Shown: positions 35,424 to 43,817 of the stretch, one piece after another
Position numbering within the stretch: position 1 is the first letter of the stretch
How the letters are laid out: each line of letters starts with the position of its first letter
NCBI GenBank assembly: GCA_002742885.1
Contig: PDOO01000033.1
Span: 1-64,000, forward strand
Origin: Candidatus Cloacimonadota bacterium
GTDB taxonomy: Bacteria > Cloacimonadota > Cloacimonadia > Cloacimonadales > GCA-2742885
Reading direction: 5' to 3'
Length of the DNA: 64,000 nt
The notes under the pieces: generated by a model
The model's input: the letters and a program-made list of their open reading frames with translations, nothing else
Database searches by the model: none
What the model was told of the DNA's origin: nothing
Position numbers and translations under genes: made by a program

Positions 35424-36311
35424 TTATTTCTTTTGCGTATTTTCAATTTTAAGAGCTTTATCAAATAAATTAACTCCGCCTTTTACTCCGAAATCCAAAG
35501 TCATTACAGAGTAAGCGAGAGAAATATTTTCTTTTTCAAAACGCTTTTTTATTCTGACGATAGTCTCGCTCATGGCTTCAAGATAATCGGTTTGTTTTTC
35601 AAAACTGATCCAAAAACGCACTTCGAAATTATAAGCGGAACTTCCGATACCGGTAAAATAAAAATCAATGTCTTCTTCTTTAAGTACGCCGCTCACCAGA
35701 TTTATTTCTTCCAATGCCGTTTTTTTGACCAAATCCAAGTCGTCTCCGTAAGATACTCCTGTTTTAAAAACGACTCTTCTTTTTCCGAAAACGGAATAAT
35801 TAGAGAAAGAATTGTTGTAAATTAATTGATTGGGTATAAATATCACCTGACCGCTTGTGTTTTTTACGGCAGTAGTAATCAACCCTATGGTTTGCACCGT
35901 ACCGAAACTGTCGCACATATCAACCCAATCCCCTATTTCAAAAGGGCGTTGCAAATAAATTAAAAAACCGGCAAACATATTGGAGACTATGTCTTTGAAA
36001 GCAAAACCGGCAACAATACCGATAATTCCGGCTCCTGCCAATAATTTAGTAAGAACAGCATCCAACCCCATAACTTCCAAACATAAAAAAACACCGGAAA
36101 GAAGAAAGAAAAAATAAATTACCGAAGAAATTATTTTTGCTATGTTTGATTCTTTTTTAAATATTTTGGAATAAAAACGCAAGCTCAGTTTTTTGAATAT
36201 TCCGGCAATAAAATAAAATATCAGCAATAATAATATTCCCAGCATTAATTTAGGAAGATAACGAATTATAGACTCTTGCCATTTTTCTAAAAGTATTGTG
36301 ATTTCGCGCAT
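35424..36311 (-). CDS. Small-conductance mechanosensitive channel, MscS family
   Basis: The 295-residue protein has three membrane helices: 21-41, about 62-82, and a pore helix with LLAGAGIIGIVAGFAFKDIVSNMFAGFLI. The cytoplasmic beta domain contains FEIGDWVD, FIPNQLIYNNSF and GVSYGDDLDLVK. It would release osmolytes on sudden osmotic downshift. The gene lies 10 bases after the ZIP transporter gene and before a strong terminator. Confidence 0.94.
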   Translation of the reverse strand: MREITILLEKWQESIIRYLPKLMLGILLLLIFYFIAGIFKKLSLRFYSKIFKKESNIAKIISSVIYFFFLLSGVFLCLEVMGLDAVLTKLLAGAGIIGIVAGFAFKDIVSNMFAGFLIYLQRPFEIGDWVDMCDSFGTVQTIGLITTAVKNTSGQVIFIPNQLIYNNSFSNYSVFGKRRVVFKTGVSYGDDLDLVKKTALEEINLVSGVLKEEDIDFYFTGIGSSAYNFEVRFWISFEKQTDYLEAMSETIVRIKKRFEKENISLAYSVMTLDFGVKGGVNLFDKALKIENTQKK

Positions 36312-36321
36312 TTTTATCTCC

Positions 36322-37029
36322 TTAAATTAATTTTTTACCGATTATCCCTATCCAAAATCCCAGGGATGCTCCGACGGATACAAGATAATGTTTGTCCATT
36401 TTACTTGCCGGAATGATGTCCTGTATTAAAAGATAAAGAATTCCGCCGCCTGAAAATGTCATTAAATAAGCTGTAATATCGGGATAATCTCTCAAAAAAA
36501 CATAACCGATCAAGGTTCCGAAAACTCCGAAAAAACTTAAAAAAAAGAAAACTGTCAGAGTCTTGCGGGGAGTAAACCCGCTTAACACCAAATCCCTGAA
36601 AGAATTAAAAGATTCGGGAAGATTTTGCAGCCCAATAAAAACGGCAAGCAGCAAAGCCATTTTGTGATCAACGGCAAAAACAGCTCCCAAGGCTATCGAC
36701 TCCGGAACAAAATCCATCATCATAGCAAGAAGAGCAGATCTTTTACCGCCTTTTTTTTCCAAATAACGATCAATAATCATAAAAATAAAGGTTCCCGACA
36801 AAAATGAAATCGAGACCGGAATAAGATCAAGCCTGTTCAGCCCTTTAGGAATAAGAACCAGAGCCAAAGCAGACAAAATTATCCCTGCCCCGAATGACAT
36901 TAATGTATGATTAATTTCTTCTTTTACGGGACTTTCCTTCAAATGATGATTAAAATAATTTGATAACATTCCGCCTGATAAAACCGTAATTCCGGAAAAA
37001 AAACCAACCGATATTATCTTTAAAATCAT
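36322..37029 (-). CDS. ZIP family divalent metal transporter
   Basis: The 235-residue protein has about eight transmembrane helices and two ZIP signature segments, MMDFVPESIALG in helix 4 and GLQNLPESFNSF in helix 5. Usual members have HSIPDG/HNFPEG. Here both His are replaced (Phe and Gln), so metal coordination may differ. The cytoplasmic loop has few His. Zinc, iron or manganese import is the family role. It is probably co-transcribed with mscS. Confidence 0.8.
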   Translation of the reverse strand: MILKIISVGFFSGITVLSGGMLSNYFNHHLKESPVKEEINHTLMSFGAGIILSALALVLIPKGLNRLDLIPVSISFLSGTFIFMIIDRYLEKKGGKRSALLAMMMDFVPESIALGAVFAVDHKMALLLAVFIGLQNLPESFNSFRDLVLSGFTPRKTLTVFFFLSFFGVFGTLIGYVFLRDYPDITAYLMTFSGGGILYLLIQDIIPASKMDKHYLVSVGASLGFWIGIIGKKLI

Positions 37030-37087
37030 TTTCTTATCCTCGTTTTATTTTATATTTTATCGTGTTGACAAAAGACAATAAAAAATA

Positions 37088-37504
37088 CTATCTTAATCTC
37101 AGCTTGAATTTTTCTTTCAATTCTCGAGCATGAGAACCGAACCAATATTTTTTTCTGCATTTTAAGCAAAAAGTTTCTGATTCTTCCGTATTTTTTTTCA
37201 GAACCGAATTACATTTTGAGCAACGGGAAAACAATTTTTTTTCATCGAAGAAGATAAACCCTTTTAATTCGGTCAATTGCATCAAAACATTATCCGATTT
37301 TATTTTAATCTTTTTACTTTTGTCATTTCGATTGAAAAAAGTTTTATTTCGAGTCAGAATAATCAAACGTTTTTTTTTTGCCAAATTAACAATTTTTGTT
37401 TTAGACAAATTATTGTCCCAAAGACAATAATATCCTGCCAATCTGAGGTATTTAGCCAGTTTTCCCAAATTTCTGTCGCAGATAAACTTATGTTCTTTCA
37501 TCAA
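37088..37504 (-). CDS. Mut7-C RNase domain protein with zinc ribbon
   Basis: The 138-residue protein matches the Mut7-C/DUF82 family. The PIN-like part (FICDRNLGKLAKYLRLAG, IILTRNK) carries the conserved Asp residues, and a CxxC...CxxC zinc ribbon (CSKCNSVL, CLKCRKKYW) closes it. An RNase role is predicted for the family; substrates are unknown. Its start overlaps the stop of the upstream YugP-like gene by four bases. Confidence 0.87.
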   Translation of the reverse strand: MMKEHKFICDRNLGKLAKYLRLAGYYCLWDNNLSKTKIVNLAKKKRLIILTRNKTFFNRNDKSKKIKIKSDNVLMQLTELKGFIFFDEKKLFSRCSKCNSVLKKNTEESETFCLKCRKKYWFGSHARELKEKFKLRLR

Positions 37505-38175
37505 TTGCGAGAATTCCTTATTCCGATGAATCTTAAAAGTTGAATCAGACTGATAAGCGCGCTCATTACATAAGTCATGGCGGCTGCTCCGAGCACTTTT
37601 TTGGTTCCCGTCAATTCTTCTTCGGTAATCAGACCGTTTGACAATTGTTTCAATGCTCTTGCCGAAGCATCAAATTCTACCGGCAAAGTAACGATTTGAA
37701 AAATCAAAGCTGCCGCAAAGGCAATTATTCCGAGATCCAAAAATCCGGAGATACGAAAAAAAATTCCCATAAAAATTAACGGGAAAGCGGCTTTTGATCC
37801 AAAGTCGGCAACAGGCAAAATTGCCGTGCGTATCTGCAAAGGAAAATAAGCTTTCGCATGCTGAATGGCATGTCCCGTTTCGTGAGCAGCAATACTTGCC
37901 GCCGAAACGCTCGCTTTACCGTAAACTTCATCGGAAAGGTTAACCGTTCTGTTGCGAGGATCGTAATGATCAGTCAATATTCCGGGAACATGCTGCACCC
38001 GAACGTCATGAATGCCGTTGGCTGCGAGAATGTATTCGGCTATTTTGGCTCCGGTAAGACCGCTGCTGCTTCTCACTTTGGAAAATTTTATGAAATTACT
38101 TTTGACAAGATGCTGAATCCAAAACGAGAAAATTACGGCTCCGAGCAAAATAAAAGTCATGTTTGCTGAGACCAA
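37501..38175 (-). CDS. YugP-like membrane zinc metallopeptidase
   Basis: The 224-residue membrane protein has the zinc-binding motif HETGH within SIAAHETGHAIQHA near residue 107. A hydrophobic N-terminal anchor precedes it and three further helices follow. VPGILTDHYDPRNRTVNLS upstream of the HExxH is diagnostic for the zinc_peptidase_2 (YugP) family. The physiological substrate is not known. It ends in UGA overlapping the Mut7-C gene. Confidence 0.92.
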   Translation of the reverse strand: MVSANMTFILLGAVIFSFWIQHLVKSNFIKFSKVRSSSGLTGAKIAEYILAANGIHDVRVQHVPGILTDHYDPRNRTVNLSDEVYGKASVSAASIAAHETGHAIQHAKAYFPLQIRTAILPVADFGSKAAFPLIFMGIFFRISGFLDLGIIAFAAALIFQIVTLPVEFDASARALKQLSNGLITEEELTGTKKVLGAAAMTYVMSALISLIQLLRFIGIRNSRN

Positions 38176-38221
38176 AAGAATCTCCTTAAATATTTTTTAT
38201 AATATAACCGAAACCGAAAAA

Positions 38222-38971
38222 TTATATTCCAAAAAATTTCCGGGCGTTTTCAAAAGAATATTCGGCAACCTTATTTGGTGTTATCCGTTTTAATTCCGAT
38301 ATTTTCTCAATTACGTGTTGCAATCTGAAAGGAGCGTTTCGTTTTCCCCTGTAAGGAACCGGACTCAGATAAGGCGAATCCGTTTCAATAAAAAATCTGT
38401 CTTGCGGAACCATTTTCACTGCTTCTTTTAAAGTCGTGTTTTTGTAGGTAACAGTTCCCGTAAAAGAAATAAACCAACCTTGCTCTAAAATTTTTTTCGC
38501 CATGGCAAGATCACCCGAATAGCAATGAAAGACCAATTTTTCCGGTTTATGTTTTAATAATATTTCCATGGTGTCTTCATGCGCGTCTCTGTCGTGAATA
38601 ACCACGGGTAAATTCATCTCTTTCGCTATTTTTAATTGCTCCTCGAAAGCATAAATTTGGGTTGATGCGAGAGAAAGATTTCGATAATAATCAAGACCGA
38701 TTTCTCCTATTGCGACAACCTTTTTTTTCTTGGCAAAAGATCGCAGTTTTTTTTCGTCAAATTTGTCGGCATCGTGAGGATGGTAACCGACGGTTGCATA
38801 AATCAAGTCATATTTTTTTGCCAATTCTATGCTTTTTCTGGATGTTTCTTCATCGCATCCGACATTAATAATATATTCAACGCCGGCTTTTCTGCATTGT
38901 TCGATAACCTCATCTCTGTCTTCGTTAAAATCCTTGGAGTCAAGATGAGCATGTGATTCAAAAATTTTCAT
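38222..38971 (-). CDS. tatD: TatD family metal-dependent deoxyribonuclease
   Basis: The 249-residue amidohydrolase-fold protein has the metal ligands in ESHAHLDS (HxH), a catalytic Glu in AIGEIGLDYY, His in VVIHDRDAHEDT and VFHCYSGD, and Asp in FIETDSPYLSP. TatD proteins are 3'-5' exonucleases and quality-control nucleases. Length is normal. It lies about 95 bases downstream of groES, behind a terminator, so it is probably expressed separately. Confidence 0.95.
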   Translation of the reverse strand: MKIFESHAHLDSKDFNEDRDEVIEQCRKAGVEYIINVGCDEETSRKSIELAKKYDLIYATVGYHPHDADKFDEKKLRSFAKKKKVVAIGEIGLDYYRNLSLASTQIYAFEEQLKIAKEMNLPVVIHDRDAHEDTMEILLKHKPEKLVFHCYSGDLAMAKKILEQGWFISFTGTVTYKNTTLKEAVKMVPQDRFFIETDSPYLSPVPYRGKRNAPFRLQHVIEKISELKRITPNKVAEYSFENARKFFGI

Positions 38972-39029
38972 AAATTCTCCGGATAAAATAAATCCGGGAA
39001 AGATTCAATGATTCTGTCCCGGAATTAAT

Positions 39030-39057
39030 TAAAAATAAAGTTCTCCGAAAGGAGAAC
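39030..39057 (-). terminator. Rho-independent terminator after groES
   Basis: A 7-bp stem (GTTCTCC with GGAGAAC) closed by a four-base loop is followed on the minus strand by TTTATTTTT. It lies 10 bases after the stop codon. Confidence 0.85.
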
Positions 39058-39066
39058 CGGATAAAA

Positions 39067-39336
39067 TTATTCAATAATTGCCAAAATGTCGTTTCTTGAA
39101 ACGATAAGATACTTTTCACCTTCAAGTTCTATTTCGGTTCCGCCGTATTTGGCGTAAAGAATTTTATCTCCGACTTTTACGATTTCTTTTAATTCTTCAT
39201 CGGTTCCCACGGCAATAATTTCGCCGATATTGGGTCTTTCTTTGGCTGTATCGGGGATGATGATTCCGCCGACTGTTTTTTCGGCAACATCTTTAGGTTC
39301 GATAACTACTCTGTCGTCCATAGGTTTGATGGTCAT
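39067..39336 (-). CDS. groES: Co-chaperonin GroES
   Basis: The 89-residue protein has PMDDRVVIEP at the N-terminus, the mobile loop ending in GGIIIPDTAKE, and the YAKYGGTEIELEGEKYLI C-terminal part. It caps GroEL. The start at 39336 is fixed by GGAGG 9 bases upstream and by family length; an ATG at 39381 is too far upstream. No groEL follows: a terminator comes directly after the stop, then tatD. A degenerate CIRCE operator precedes the gene, so HrcA-type heat-shock control is likely. Confidence 0.97.
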   Translation of the reverse strand: MTIKPMDDRVVIEPKDVAEKTVGGIIIPDTAKERPNIGEIIAVGTDEELKEIVKVGDKILYAKYGGTEIELEGEKYLIVSRNDILAIIE

Positions 39337-39374
39337 GGATAAACCTCCGTATATTATTTTATTTAATTTCAAAA

Positions 39375-39414
39375 TTAGCAAGACCCTTTTTAGAGTGCCA
39401 ATTTATTAGGTCAA
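39375..39414 (-). promoter_or_regulatory. CIRCE-like HrcA operator overlapping a promoter, upstream of groES
   Basis: On the minus strand TTGGCACTC (39401-39393; 8 of 9 to consensus) is followed after nine bases by TCTTGCTAA (39383-39375; 6 of 9 to consensus). This is exactly the CIRCE spacing. A promoter overlaps it: TTGACC (39414-39409), a 16-base spacer and TAAAAA (39392-39387). HrcA binding would block this promoter. Confidence 0.7.
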
Positions 39415-39524
39415 GTATTTTTTGACCTCAGAGTTTTAAGATTCCTTAACTTCAAATAAAATGATAAAATAGACGGATAAATATTAATCTGTTCAATATC
39501 CTGTTTTTTGGATTTAACGGTCAA

Positions 39525-40454
39525 TTAATTTTCTTTTTTATTCTCTTGAGTGAAGTTAAGGGCATTTTTCATTACCGAGGCAATGCTTGTTATATCAGCA
39601 ACATTGGAAGGGATTATCATCGAATTATTTTTTTTCGCAAGATTACCGAATTGCTGAATCCACTCTTGAGCAATCTGCATTTCAACCGCATTTTTACCTC
39701 CGGGTTCATTAATTGCTTTAGCAATTTCTCTTATACCTTCGGAAGTTGCCCTGGCAACGGCAAGAATAGCTTGAGCTTTACCTTCCGCTTCGTTTGCCAA
39801 TCTTTCTTTTTCACCTTCGGAAATCTTTATCGCTTCGGCTCTTTCGCCTTCGGCGCGATTGATTTTTGCCTGTCTGTCCCCTTCGGATAAAGCTATTTTT
39901 TCGCGTTTTTCTCGTTCCGCCCTCATTTGTTTTTCCATGGCATCTCTGATACTTTGAGGCGGTTCTATATTTTTTATTTCATATCTGGTAACTTTTATTC
40001 CCCACGGATCGGAAGCTTCGTCTATTGCCTGGACTATAGCTGCATTGATATTTTCTCTGGATTCGAAAGTTATATCCAAATCAAGTTTTCCTATTTCGGA
40101 ACGCATCATAGTCTGCGCCAACTGGATGATGGCAAAACGATAATTTTGTATACCGTAACTTGCTTTTATGGGATCAATTACTTTTATATATAAAACTCCG
40201 TCTATTTCCACAGAGATATTATCTTTGGTGATACAAACCTGAGGCGGAACATCAACAGCCATCTCTTTCAAGGTATGCTTGTAAGCAACCCTGTCCACAA
40301 TCGGTATTAAAAAATGAAGTCCGGCGCTGAGAGAACGACTGTATTTACCCAAAGTTTCAATAACGAAAACTTTTTGATTGGGGACAATTCTAATCATTCT
40401 GTTTAATATGAAAATAACAAATACTGTTACTATAATCGGAAAAGCGGTAAACAT
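39525..40454 (-). CDS. SPFH/Band 7 protein, slipin/QmcA-like
   Basis: The 309-residue membrane-anchored protein has an N-terminal helix (1-19) and the SPFH domain: VPNQKVFVIETLGKYSRSL, HFLIPIVDRVAYKHTL, SYGIQNYRFAIIQLAQT, MRSEIGKLDLD. A long Ala/Glu/Arg-rich coiled coil (AEREKREKIALSEGDRQ and following) comes after it. Such proteins form membrane scaffolds and work with NfeD-type partners. The gene follows the NfeD gene by 9 bases, the standard pairing. Confidence 0.93.
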   Translation of the reverse strand: MFTAFPIIVTVFVIFILNRMIRIVPNQKVFVIETLGKYSRSLSAGLHFLIPIVDRVAYKHTLKEMAVDVPPQVCITKDNISVEIDGVLYIKVIDPIKASYGIQNYRFAIIQLAQTMMRSEIGKLDLDITFESRENINAAIVQAIDEASDPWGIKVTRYEIKNIEPPQSIRDAMEKQMRAEREKREKIALSEGDRQAKINRAEGERAEAIKISEGEKERLANEAEGKAQAILAVARATSEGIREIAKAINEPGGKNAVEMQIAQEWIQQFGNLAKKNNSMIIPSNVADITSIASVMKNALNFTQENKKEN

Positions 40455-40463
40455 AAATTCCTC

Positions 40464-40913
40464 CTATTTTTTCTTTACTTTAAGTTTTAAATTATCGTGT
40501 CCGACAAGAACGGCAATCTCATGCTCTTCAATAATATCTTCCGATTCGGCTTCCCAAATCGAGCCTTGATATTTTACTTTGCCTTTTCCTGTTTTCGAAT
40601 CAATTCTTTCAATAACTTCAACGGAAGAACCTATGGCAAAATTAAATTCCTCCGACTCTTTCTCCGTAAATTTCTTTCCCCCGAAAATGTTGGAAAAATA
40701 TTTTCTCAAAAAAATAAGAGAAATTATCGATGAAATCAACATGACAGCAACCTGACTCGAAGTTGAAGATGTCCAACCGAGATAAGTTGTACCGGAACAA
40801 ATCAAAGAACCCAATCCGAAAAAAACAATAAATACTCCGGGAATTATAAATTCCGCCGTAATTAAAAGCAACCCTATGGCAAACCATATCAGTTCAGGAG
40901 CTGAAAAAATCAT
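40464..40913 (-). CDS. NfeD family membrane protein
   Basis: The 149-residue protein has three to four N-terminal transmembrane helices (WFAIGLLLITAEFIIPGVFIVFFGLG and following) and a C-terminal OB-fold NfeD domain (FAIGSSVEVIERID, GKVKYQGSIWEAES). It is the short form without a ClpP-like protease domain. It pairs with the downstream SPFH protein, probably in membrane-domain organisation or quality control. Confidence 0.93.
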   Translation of the reverse strand: MIFSAPELIWFAIGLLLITAEFIIPGVFIVFFGLGSLICSGTTYLGWTSSTSSQVAVMLISSIISLIFLRKYFSNIFGGKKFTEKESEEFNFAIGSSVEVIERIDSKTGKGKVKYQGSIWEAESEDIIEEHEIAVLVGHDNLKLKVKKK

Positions 40914-41116
40914 ATAACCTCCTTTTATTTATACTGCAACAAAACATTTTTCCGGAATGATGAAAGTCAATATTTATTTACAAATACTTTTCAGCAGCGT
41001 TAATATTAGAATTACATTTTATCGGATCGGCTGATTAATTTATTTTTTAATCTCATACAAACAATAATATAAAATAAACAGCTTACTCCGGATTTATATT
41101 TTTTGCAAAACCTCAA

Positions 41117-42298
41117 TTATCGAGGATATTTTTGAATAAAATCAATAAATTTATCAAAATCCTTTTTGTTTTGCCAAACCGCATCTCCCGCCTGTTTATT
41201 GCCGCCTCCTTTTCCGGCAAAGCTCTTTAAATTTTCGACGTAAAACTCTTTTACGCTAAAGTTATCATTTGAAGAATAAACCGAAACTCGGAGCAATGAT
41301 TCTAAAATAAAAAAGACGATTTTTCCGTCTCCAATTAATTTTTTTATTTCTTTAATCAAATCATTATCATGAAAATTCTTATCCAATTTAAGAATAAATT
41401 TTTCATCCTCGGAGGAGTTTATTGTTTGGGCAAAAATTTCGGCAATTTCCGTTCTCATGCCGTTGAGATTTTTTTTGATAATTGAATTTTTATTGTTTTC
41501 TTTTTCAATTTTATTCAAAATTCCTTCTTGTCCGCAGGAATAAAGCGTCGATAAAGCATTAACTATTTCGGATTTTGCTCTGTAATCACTGAAAGATCGT
41601 TTACCGGCAACAAAAAATAAACGATAATTTCCTTTGTAATTTTCCAGTTTTAAAATCTTAATTATGCCTATCTCTCCGGTAGATATTACATGAGTTCCTC
41701 CGCAGGGCGAAGCATCGTAACCGGCAATCTCGACAATTCTTATATCTTTATTGACTTTCGGTTTTTTACGAAGTTTTTTATTCTTTATCCCGGATAAATC
41801 AGCAAAAATCTCAGCCGTTACAGGAATATTCTTTGCGACAGCTTCCCAACAAAGATCTTCTGCATCAGGTAAAAATTCAGACCTGAAAAACTCCGACTCA
41901 ATATCAATGGTTGAATATTCTTTACCGAGATGAAAACTCAAAGTTTGCGTCTTGTATTTATCAAATAACACGGCGCTTAATAAATGTTGGGCGCTGTGCT
42001 GAACAGTATGATCGTTGCGTCTTTCCCTATTCAACAGCAAATTAACGCAATCGCCTTCCTTATAAGCCGTTAATATTTTTTTATCGGTATAATGAATTAT
42101 TTTGTCGTCCTTAATTTGAACATCGTAAACCGGACAATCGGCAATACATCCCGAATCAGCCGGCTGTCCTCCTCCTTCCGGATAAAAAACAGTCGCGTTC
42201 AAAATAACTTCCGCATATTTTTTGCCTTTTTTCAAACTGATAATTTCTGCTTTTATATGATTCTTTTCCGGATGAGAATAATAAATTTTTTCGGTCAT
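41117..42298 (-). CDS. AlaX-L type alanyl-tRNA editing protein
   Basis: The 393-residue protein resembles the editing and C-terminal parts of alanyl-tRNA synthetase without the synthetase core. TVFYPEGGGQPADSG leads into the editing domain. Zinc ligands are in HSAQH (about residue 96) and CGGTH (about residue 195). A linker and a DHHA1-type C-terminal domain with KSFAGKGGGNKQAGDA follow. It should hydrolyse mischarged Ser- or Gly-tRNA(Ala) in trans. The start at 42298 has GAGGA upstream; an ATG at 42325 is not supported. It follows the SpoIID gene by 65 bases. Confidence 0.9.
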   Translation of the reverse strand: MTEKIYYSHPEKNHIKAEIISLKKGKKYAEVILNATVFYPEGGGQPADSGCIADCPVYDVQIKDDKIIHYTDKKILTAYKEGDCVNLLLNRERRNDHTVQHSAQHLLSAVLFDKYKTQTLSFHLGKEYSTIDIESEFFRSEFLPDAEDLCWEAVAKNIPVTAEIFADLSGIKNKKLRKKPKVNKDIRIVEIAGYDASPCGGTHVISTGEIGIIKILKLENYKGNYRLFFVAGKRSFSDYRAKSEIVNALSTLYSCGQEGILNKIEKENNKNSIIKKNLNGMRTEIAEIFAQTINSSEDEKFILKLDKNFHDNDLIKEIKKLIGDGKIVFFILESLLRVSVYSSNDNFSVKEFYVENLKSFAGKGGGNKQAGDAVWQNKKDFDKFIDFIQKYPR

Positions 42299-42363
42299 AA
42301 TTTCCTCACAATTCAGACTTTTCATTTAAGCCTTTTATTTAAAATAAACATTAAGCTCATGCT

Positions 42364-43782
42364 TTATTCTGTTATTTTCAATTCTTCGATTTGACAATTA
42401 CGAAAATAAAATTTTAATATTTCCGAGTATGAAATACCGGTTTTTGCCATGTTTATCGTACCTGTTTGACACATTCCCACACCGTGTCCGGAACCTTTGC
42501 CGACAAAAACAAAAGGATTGCGTTTTTTTACGTAAAACAAAGAAGACGGCAATCCGCCAAGAGCTTTTCTTATATTGTATTCGCCTTTTATTATCTTGTT
42601 TGAACGTCCTTTAACTTCAATTTTATTGGCTCTTCCGGATTCTCCGCGAGATAAAATTTTAATATCCCGAACACCCTGAACTCCGGTTAATCCGGAAATT
42701 TTATATCGAGAGACTTCTCTTTCCCATCGGTAATTTTTTTTCTGCCAACTGCTTGAACTTTCAACCGGTTTACAAAAAGATTTTCTGTCGCTTTTTATCC
42801 AGTTTATCGCCGCTCCGTTTGACTTTAAAGGAGGCAAACTGAGATTTTTTCCGTCCGGTCTGCTTTGCAGATAATCAATTTTTCGACCTTCCCAGACAAA
42901 TTGATTTGATTCCGTTCTCCCTCCGCAGGAAGAAGAATAAACAGCATCAATCGGACGGTTTTGATAAGTCAATATCTCTGCTTTCGTATCGTCAACGGCA
43001 AGATCGGTATTCTCGTTACGTCTGTAATTTCCTCTGTAAACCTGACAGTGAACTTGAGAACATAATGTATAACCGTCTTTTTTATGACGGTTTACCAGCA
43101 TTTTAAAAATGGTTTGAGTCCGAGCTGACACGGCTTGAGCTTTGAGAGCTTCCAGAGGAGCATTAGATCCTATTTCATTAGGGATAACGCCTTTAACGTA
43201 TTCTTCAAGATCAAGCCTGTTTATGACTCTCATCTTATCGCCGAGTGATTCCACGATTAATTTGCCGTTATAAGAATATCCCGAATTATTCAATTTTATC
43301 TCTGAATCAGAATTGCATTCAATAGGCAATTCCAACTCAAATTCCTTGTCAAAATCTGAGACAAGAACAGTTTTAAATTCAAGCTCTATATAATAAATAT
43401 CAATAAAAGTTATGTCATTTTGAAAGCAAAATAAGTTTGCAGAAGATTCATCAGTAAAAAGAGAATCCACAAAAAAATCGGCAATTTCTTCACATGCCAG
43501 AGCATTGTTTTTCCATTTATATTCAAAAAATTTTTCTACTCTTAATTTATCGTAAAGACAATCTTCTGAAACTTTGATTTGATAACCTGAAATTTTTTTT
43601 CTTTCAATAGTTTCAATTGTTACTTCATTATTAAAAATATGAGGAAAAGGAGAATCTCGCTCAGTAACGGAAATATGATTTCCGGTCATGACTATCCGGT
43701 CATCATCGCTTATATGAATATCGACTTCAAATCCGAAACAGAGAGAACAGAAAAAACAAAATAAAAAAATAAATTTTCTCAT
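42364..43782 (-). CDS. SpoIID/LytB domain protein, exported
   Basis: The 472-residue protein has a signal peptide (IFLFCFFCSLCFG). The SpoIID domain spans about 185-465: INRLDLEEYVKGVIPNEIG with the catalytic-type Glu, LKAQAVSARTQTI, AVYSSSCGGRTESNQ, and GKGSGHGVGMCQTGTINMA. SpoIID is a peptidoglycan lytic transglycosylase cleaving denuded glycan. Homologues in non-sporulating diderms probably act in wall turnover. The N-terminal 180 residues are a less conserved beta-rich part. It starts close behind the metG terminator. Confidence 0.92.
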   Translation of the reverse strand: MRKFIFLFCFFCSLCFGFEVDIHISDDDRIVMTGNHISVTERDSPFPHIFNNEVTIETIERKKISGYQIKVSEDCLYDKLRVEKFFEYKWKNNALACEEIADFFVDSLFTDESSANLFCFQNDITFIDIYYIELEFKTVLVSDFDKEFELELPIECNSDSEIKLNNSGYSYNGKLIVESLGDKMRVINRLDLEEYVKGVIPNEIGSNAPLEALKAQAVSARTQTIFKMLVNRHKKDGYTLCSQVHCQVYRGNYRRNENTDLAVDDTKAEILTYQNRPIDAVYSSSCGGRTESNQFVWEGRKIDYLQSRPDGKNLSLPPLKSNGAAINWIKSDRKSFCKPVESSSSWQKKNYRWEREVSRYKISGLTGVQGVRDIKILSRGESGRANKIEVKGRSNKIIKGEYNIRKALGGLPSSLFYVKKRNPFVFVGKGSGHGVGMCQTGTINMAKTGISYSEILKFYFRNCQIEELKITE

Positions 43783-43786
43783 AGAT

Positions 43787-43811
43787 AAAAAAAGCCGTTC
43801 GAAAACGGCTT
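43787..43811 (-). terminator. Rho-independent terminator after metG
   Basis: An 8-bp perfect stem (AAGCCGTT with AACGGCTT) with a CGAA loop is followed by TTTTTTT on the minus strand, 6 bases after the stop. Confidence 0.9.
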
Positions 43812-43817
43812 AAATAT

